A stretch of 16,149 bases of DNA from an uncultured Clostridia bacterium. Lineage in GTDB: Bacteria; Bacillota; Clostridia; Christensenellales; Borkfalkiaceae. Every line of letters starts with the position of its first letter. The stretch's first letter is position 1. Both the position numbers and the translations under genes were made by a program. Below the pieces are notes generated by a model that had not been told where the DNA came from, did not search any database, and saw nothing but the letters and a program-made list of their open reading frames with translations. Positions 12,988 to 16,149 of the stretch are shown here, piece by piece. The stretch is taken from the NCBI GenBank assembly GCA_947629845.1, contig CANRFD010000024.1, positions 1-16,149 on the forward strand. Reading direction: 5' to 3'.

Positions 12988-13053
12988 CAACGGGGCGGCG
13001 AGGGTGAAAGAAAGTTACAAACGGGCGGGGGAATTTTGTTTTATTGAAAAAGT

Positions 13054-13082
13054 TTGAAATTTCTACGGGCGGTTGATATAAT
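13054..13082 (+). promoter_or_regulatory. Promoter of the ABC transporter pair
   Basis: TTGAAA (13054-13059), 17 bp, TATAAT (13077-13082), with TGA before the -10. Predicted start near 13089, leaving a leader of about 24 nt. Confidence 0.85.
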
Positions 13083-13112
13083 AGTGATACATTTTTTCAG
13101 GTGGGAGATCGC

Positions 13113-13814
13113 ATGAGTTACCTTACCTTAAACGGCGTGAGCAAACATTATAAGACGGGGAGCGTGACGGTGGAGGCGCTCACCGACGCAAGTTTTTCCG
13201 TCGAGGACGGAGAATTTACCATCGTTCTCGGGTCGAGCGGGGCGGGAAAGACCACCCTCTTGAACCTGCTCGGCGGCATGGACAGCGCCACCGCGGGCGA
13301 AATCGTGCTCGACGGTAAAATCGTCACCTCGCTCGACAGGAAGGGGCTTACCGAATACCGCCGCAACGACGTGGGGTTTGTCTTCCAATTCTACAATCTC
13401 ATGCCCAATCTGACCGCGCTCGAAAACGTGGAGATCGCGACGGAGATCTGCAAAAACGCCCTCGACCCCAAGACGATCCTCGAGGAAGTGGGGCTCGGCG
13501 AGCGGCTGGGGAACTTCCCCGCGCAGCTCTCGGGCGGGGAACAGCAGCGCGTCTCCATAGCGCGTGCCGTGGCGAAAAATCCCAAGCTGCTCCTCTGCGA
13601 CGAGCCGACGGGCGCGCTTGACTATGCTACGGGGAAGCACATCCTGAAACTTTTGTACGATGTATCCAAAAAACAGAAAAAGCCCGTCATCGTCGTCACG
13701 CACAATGCGGCGATCAGGGAGATGGCGGATAAGGTTGTCTATATCCGCAGCGGGCGCATCGAAAAGGTGGAGAGCAACGAGCACCCCGTGCCCGTCGAGG
13801 AGATCGAGTGGTGA
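13113..13814 (+). CDS. ABC transporter ATP-binding protein (MacB/LolD-type)
   Basis: 233 residues, a complete ABC ATPase: Walker A GSSGAGKT (40-47), Q-loop FQFYNLMPNLTALENV (91-106), signature LSGGEQQR (139-146), Walker B LLLCDEPTGALD (159-170) and switch His197 (VVTHN). The NLMPNLTALENV and EPTGALD forms place it with ATPases that serve FtsX/MacB-type permeases: lipoprotein release, antimicrobial peptide export or sensing, or cell-division signalling. The ATG at 13113 follows GGGAG at a good distance; a GTG 12 bp upstream lies within that site. It overlaps the permease gene by a few bases (GTGA), so the two are coupled. No two-component system or peptide gene is beside it to indicate a substrate. 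Confidence 0.94.
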   Translation: MSYLTLNGVSKHYKTGSVTVEALTDASFSVEDGEFTIVLGSSGAGKTTLLNLLGGMDSATAGEIVLDGKIVTSLDRKGLTEYRRNDVGFVFQFYNLMPNLTALENVEIATEICKNALDPKTILEEVGLGERLGNFPAQLSGGEQQRVSIARAVAKNPKLLLCDEPTGALDYATGKHILKLLYDVSKKQKKPVIVVTHNAAIREMADKVVYIRSGRIEKVESNEHPVPVEEIEW

Positions 13815-15733
13815 AAACGTACCTGAAAACGCTGGGCAGGATGTTCAAAAAACACATCACGCGCCTCGTCTCCATCATGCTGATGGTGCTCGTGAGCGTG
13901 GGGTTTTCCGCGGGCATCGGCATGGGGAAAGACGCCATGCACTACTCCCTTCACGACTATTACAGCGCCCACAATGTGAGCGACTTCATCGTGCGCGGGG
14001 AGGAGGCCGTCTCCGAAGAAAAACTTGCGGCGCTGCGCGCGTACTTCGGCGAGGAGAACGTAATTTCGGGCGGCATCGTGGAGATAAAAGGCGGCGAATT
14101 GGAGATGCAGATGGGCGGGTCGTTCAAGGTCACCCTGACGCTTGCGGGCGAGGGCATCGGCGAGGGCGTCACGCGCATCTACATCAAAGAGCGGTCGGAC
14201 AAGGACAGACAGAACATTGCGGACGTGTTGGAGACGGCGGAGGGCGAGCACGGCGACGGAGAATTTTCGATCGCCGCGGAGCGGGCTGCCACCGACCTTG
14301 CCGGCGTTCCCCTCGGGGAGACGGTCACGGCGGCCGCCATGTTGGGGTCGATGCGGCTGTTCGAATACAAGTTCACCGTGACCGAGCACGTTGTGGGCGC
14401 GCTGCACTTTGCGCAGTACGACGACCCGAGCATGCAGAAGATCGAGGGCAGCGAGGACGACTACGAGGCGCTGGAAAATATCCTCTACGTCTACACGGAC
14501 GAAGATCACACCCTCCCCTTCCCCATGAACGAGGTCTATATCTCCGTGCCCTCCTTCAAAGAGCACACCGTGCTGTTCGAGGAGGGCTACGAAAAGCAGC
14601 TCGAGGGAGACAAGGCGCTCATCGAGAGCCTCTTCGAGGACGAGATCGACGCAGGGAGTTGCGCCGTGCTCACCCTGCACGAAAACTTTACCTACCGCTC
14701 CTTCGAGGAGTATGAAGACAAGCTCGAGGGCATCGGGTACGTCATCATGGTCGTGTTCCTCTTCGTCACCCTGCTCGTCGTGCTCTCCACCATGACCCGA
14801 CTCTTGGAAGAGGAGCGCGGGCAGATCGCCTGTTTGCAGACGCTCGGCTACTCCCCCATGCGCATCCTCTCCAAATATCTCCTCTTTGCGCTGGTGGGGA
14901 CGATCATCGGCGGAGGCGGCGCGTTTGCCGCGAGCTGGGGGCTCGCCTATATCATCTATATCAACTTCTCGTGGGTGTACGTGCTGCCGCCCTTCTCGCG
15001 GCACATCGCTCCCCTCTTCTTCCTGATCGTGACGGCGGCCATTCTGCTTGCCGCCCTCGCCGCGACGCTCATCGCGGGGCTGCGCATGACGCGCAGGGCG
15101 CCCGCCGTGCTCCTTCGCCCCCGCGCCCCCAAGCCCGGGCACAAGGTCATCCTCGAAAAGATCCCCGTGCTGTGGAACCGCGTCTCCTTCAAATACAAGT
15201 CGACCCTGCGCAACGTGCTGCGCTATAAGATGCGGTTTCTCATGACCATCATCGCCGTGATGGCCTCCACCGCGCTGGTGCTTGCGGGGCTCGCCGTGCT
15301 CGACGCCTGCCTCTTCACCGACATCGGCACCAACGCCATGATCGGCGTCGCCGTCATCGTGCTCATCTTCGCCGCCCTCCTGAACGCCGTCGTCATCTAT
15401 ACGCTCACCAACATCAACATCAGCGAGCGGGAACGGGAACTTGCGACGCTCATGGTGCTCGGCTATCAGGACAGGGAGGTGACGGGCTATATCTACCGAG
15501 AGATCTACATTACGGGCAGCATCGGGATCGCGCTCGGGCTCCCCTTCGGCGCGCTCCTCTGCTTCTTCGTCTTTAAGGTGATGAACGACTTTGCGACGCT
15601 CTCCTCCATCAACTGGTTTGTGTGGCTGCTCGCGCCGCTTGTTTCGCTGATCTTTACCTTTGTCGTGACGCTCATCCTGCGGAGAAAAATTACGGGAATT
15701 AAGATGAACGAATCGCTGAAGGCCGTGGAATGA
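13808..15733 (+). CDS. FtsX-family ABC transporter permease
   Basis: 641 residues. One N-terminal span (18-40), a large probably extracytoplasmic domain (41-308, rich in acidic residues), then three spans (about 309-331, 356-385, 401-424) forming the first FtsX-type core, a cytoplasmic linker (RAPAVLLRPRAPKPGHK), and four more spans (477-502, 510-533, 565-590, 603-625) with the second core. ERGQIACLQTLGYSPMRIL (336-354) and ERELATLMVLGYQDREV (542-558) are the repeated coupling motifs of FtsX permeases that touch the ATPase. Many clostridial relatives are longer; this one has only one big external domain. Two consecutive GTG codons (13808, 13811) are possible starts; AGGAG at 13798-13802 suits either. 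It works with the ATPase just upstream. Substrate not predictable. Confidence 0.9.
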   Translation: MVKTYLKTLGRMFKKHITRLVSIMLMVLVSVGFSAGIGMGKDAMHYSLHDYYSAHNVSDFIVRGEEAVSEEKLAALRAYFGEENVISGGIVEIKGGELEMQMGGSFKVTLTLAGEGIGEGVTRIYIKERSDKDRQNIADVLETAEGEHGDGEFSIAAERAATDLAGVPLGETVTAAAMLGSMRLFEYKFTVTEHVVGALHFAQYDDPSMQKIEGSEDDYEALENILYVYTDEDHTLPFPMNEVYISVPSFKEHTVLFEEGYEKQLEGDKALIESLFEDEIDAGSCAVLTLHENFTYRSFEEYEDKLEGIGYVIMVVFLFVTLLVVLSTMTRLLEEERGQIACLQTLGYSPMRILSKYLLFALVGTIIGGGGAFAASWGLAYIIYINFSWVYVLPPFSRHIAPLFFLIVTAAILLAALAATLIAGLRMTRRAPAVLLRPRAPKPGHKVILEKIPVLWNRVSFKYKSTLRNVLRYKMRFLMTIIAVMASTALVLAGLAVLDACLFTDIGTNAMIGVAVIVLIFAALLNAVVIYTLTNINISERERELATLMVLGYQDREVTGYIYREIYITGSIGIALGLPFGALLCFFVFKVMNDFATLSSINWFVWLLAPLVSLIFTFVVTLILRRKITGIKMNESLKAVE

Positions 15734-15754
15734 AAAAGAATACGGGTTGAGAGG

Positions 15755-15790
15755 CAGCCGACCGCTTTGTGCGGTCGGCTGTGTGTTTTA
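15755..15790 (+). terminator. Intrinsic terminator after the ABC permease gene
   Basis: CAGCCGACCGC (15755-15765) pairs perfectly with GCGGTCGGCTG (15771-15781) around TTTGT, followed by TGTGTTTTA. It lies about 20 bp after the stop codon. Its stem sequence recurs at 15913-15942. Confidence 0.8.
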
Positions 15791-16104
15791 TGGGGGGCGG
15801 ACTTCGTTGTTCGGGATCCTTCGCTGCGCCCTCCGCCCGCTTGGGAGTGAGCGAAGGGCGCAGCGAAGAATGACGCGGGGGGGCGGGAATATAATAAGGA
15901 CATGTTTCGACACACAGCCGACCGCGGATGCGGTCGGCTGTGGCTCAACATGACGTGATTTATGTGGCGGGTGCGGGGATTTATAGGGGAAGCCTTGCGG
16001 GGCGGGCAATTCGATTGATAAGGGAAGATTCACTCGGCCCCTACGGGGCCTCGGAATGAGGAGAATACGCGTGCGCGGGGCGGGGCAACGTGATTTTTAT
16101 GACA
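15791..16104. repeat. Gene-free stretch with long palindromes
   Basis: No supported gene. CTTCGCTGCGCCCT (15819-15832) and AGGGCGCAGCGAAG (15855-15868) form a perfect 14-bp inverted repeat around 22 nt, flanked by GGGATC and AATGACG, resembling the end of the 12814-12899 element. CACAGCCGACCGC (15913-15925) and its complement (15930-15942) form a perfect 13-bp hairpin with a GGAT loop. Near 16036-16052 GGCCCC-TAC-GGGGCC is a further hairpin. Short frames here have no ribosome sites. Confidence 0.6.
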
Positions 16105-16149
16105 CCCCTTCAGTCTCGGCTAAGGCCTCGACAGCTCCCCCTCGAGGGG
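16105..16149. repeat. Dispersed palindromic repeat, copy 2 (cut by the window end)
   Basis: Starts CCCCTTCAGTC like the copy at 12946 and shares GACAGCTCCCC; the intervening hairpin differs in sequence (TCGGCTAAGGCCTCGA) while keeping the folding pattern. The final hairpin (CTCCCCCTCGAGGGG) runs off the end of the window. Confidence 0.7.

Larger units (their letters stand above)
12708..13053. repeat. Gene-free stretch with palindromic elements
   Basis: No gene is supported over these ~345 bases. Hairpins seen: TGTCCCC-GCA-GGGGACA (12735-12751), which could end the zinc-ribbon transcript although no T-run follows; and ACGTCA/TGACGT (12758-12776). Two larger repeat-like units are listed separately (12814-12899 and 12946-12987). 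The remainder is GC-rich filler such as the GGGGCGGCGAG stretches at 12910-12925 and near 12991. Confidence 0.6.

Overview
The window looks like chromosomal DNA from an uncultured Clostridia-type Bacillota, probably a gut lineage. The basis is a GC-rich genome with Bacillota-type genes and gene order (der-plsY; a divIVA/lspA/rluD/pyrR cluster), strong AGGAGG ribosome sites, an ECF-type folate transporter gene behind a tetrahydrofolate riboswitch, a DUF421/DUF4363 pair, and short GC-rich palindromic repeats of the sort scattered through such genomes. No plasmid, phage or transposase gene is visible. Placement below class level is not possible from this sequence alone.

Layout. 1-172: gene-free, palindromic repeats. 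173-1281 (-): a small DUF4190-like membrane protein followed by an Lgt-like protein with a changed signature motif; these face an XRE-family regulator (1433-1753, +) across a compact intergenic region with recognisable promoters for both directions and palindromes over them. 1812-3859 (-): der-plsY (ribosome assembly GTPase and acyl-phosphate:glycerol-3-phosphate acyltransferase), overlapping by ATGA and read from their own promoter. 3946-9974 (-): a tightly packed seven-gene operon, lgt - pncB - divIVA-like - lspA - rluD-like - pyrR - coiled-coil membrane protein. It combines lipoprotein maturation (Lgt then LspA), NAD salvage, a polar or division-type coiled-coil protein, RNA modification and pyrimidine control. 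It starts at a strong promoter at 10005-10034 and ends at a terminator at 3907-3936. 10075-10956 (-): folT with a THF riboswitch whose terminator hairpin also holds the ribosome-binding site.

11000-12060 (+): a DUF421/DUF4363 membrane pair. 12104-12707 (+): an AT-rich island with a near-consensus promoter, a ~170-nt RNA that I can fold into a 17-bp closing helix, an 8-bp helix, two hairpins and a probable pseudoknot, then a C(UUCG)G intrinsic terminator lying directly against the ribosome site of a small zinc-ribbon membrane protein. I cannot assign this RNA to a family; it is the best candidate here for something undescribed. 12708-13053: gene-free, three kinds of palindromic repeat. 13054-15733 (+): an ABC ATPase and FtsX-type permease read from their own promoter. 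15734-16149: terminator and more repeats, with the terminator stem sequence repeated 150 bp downstream.
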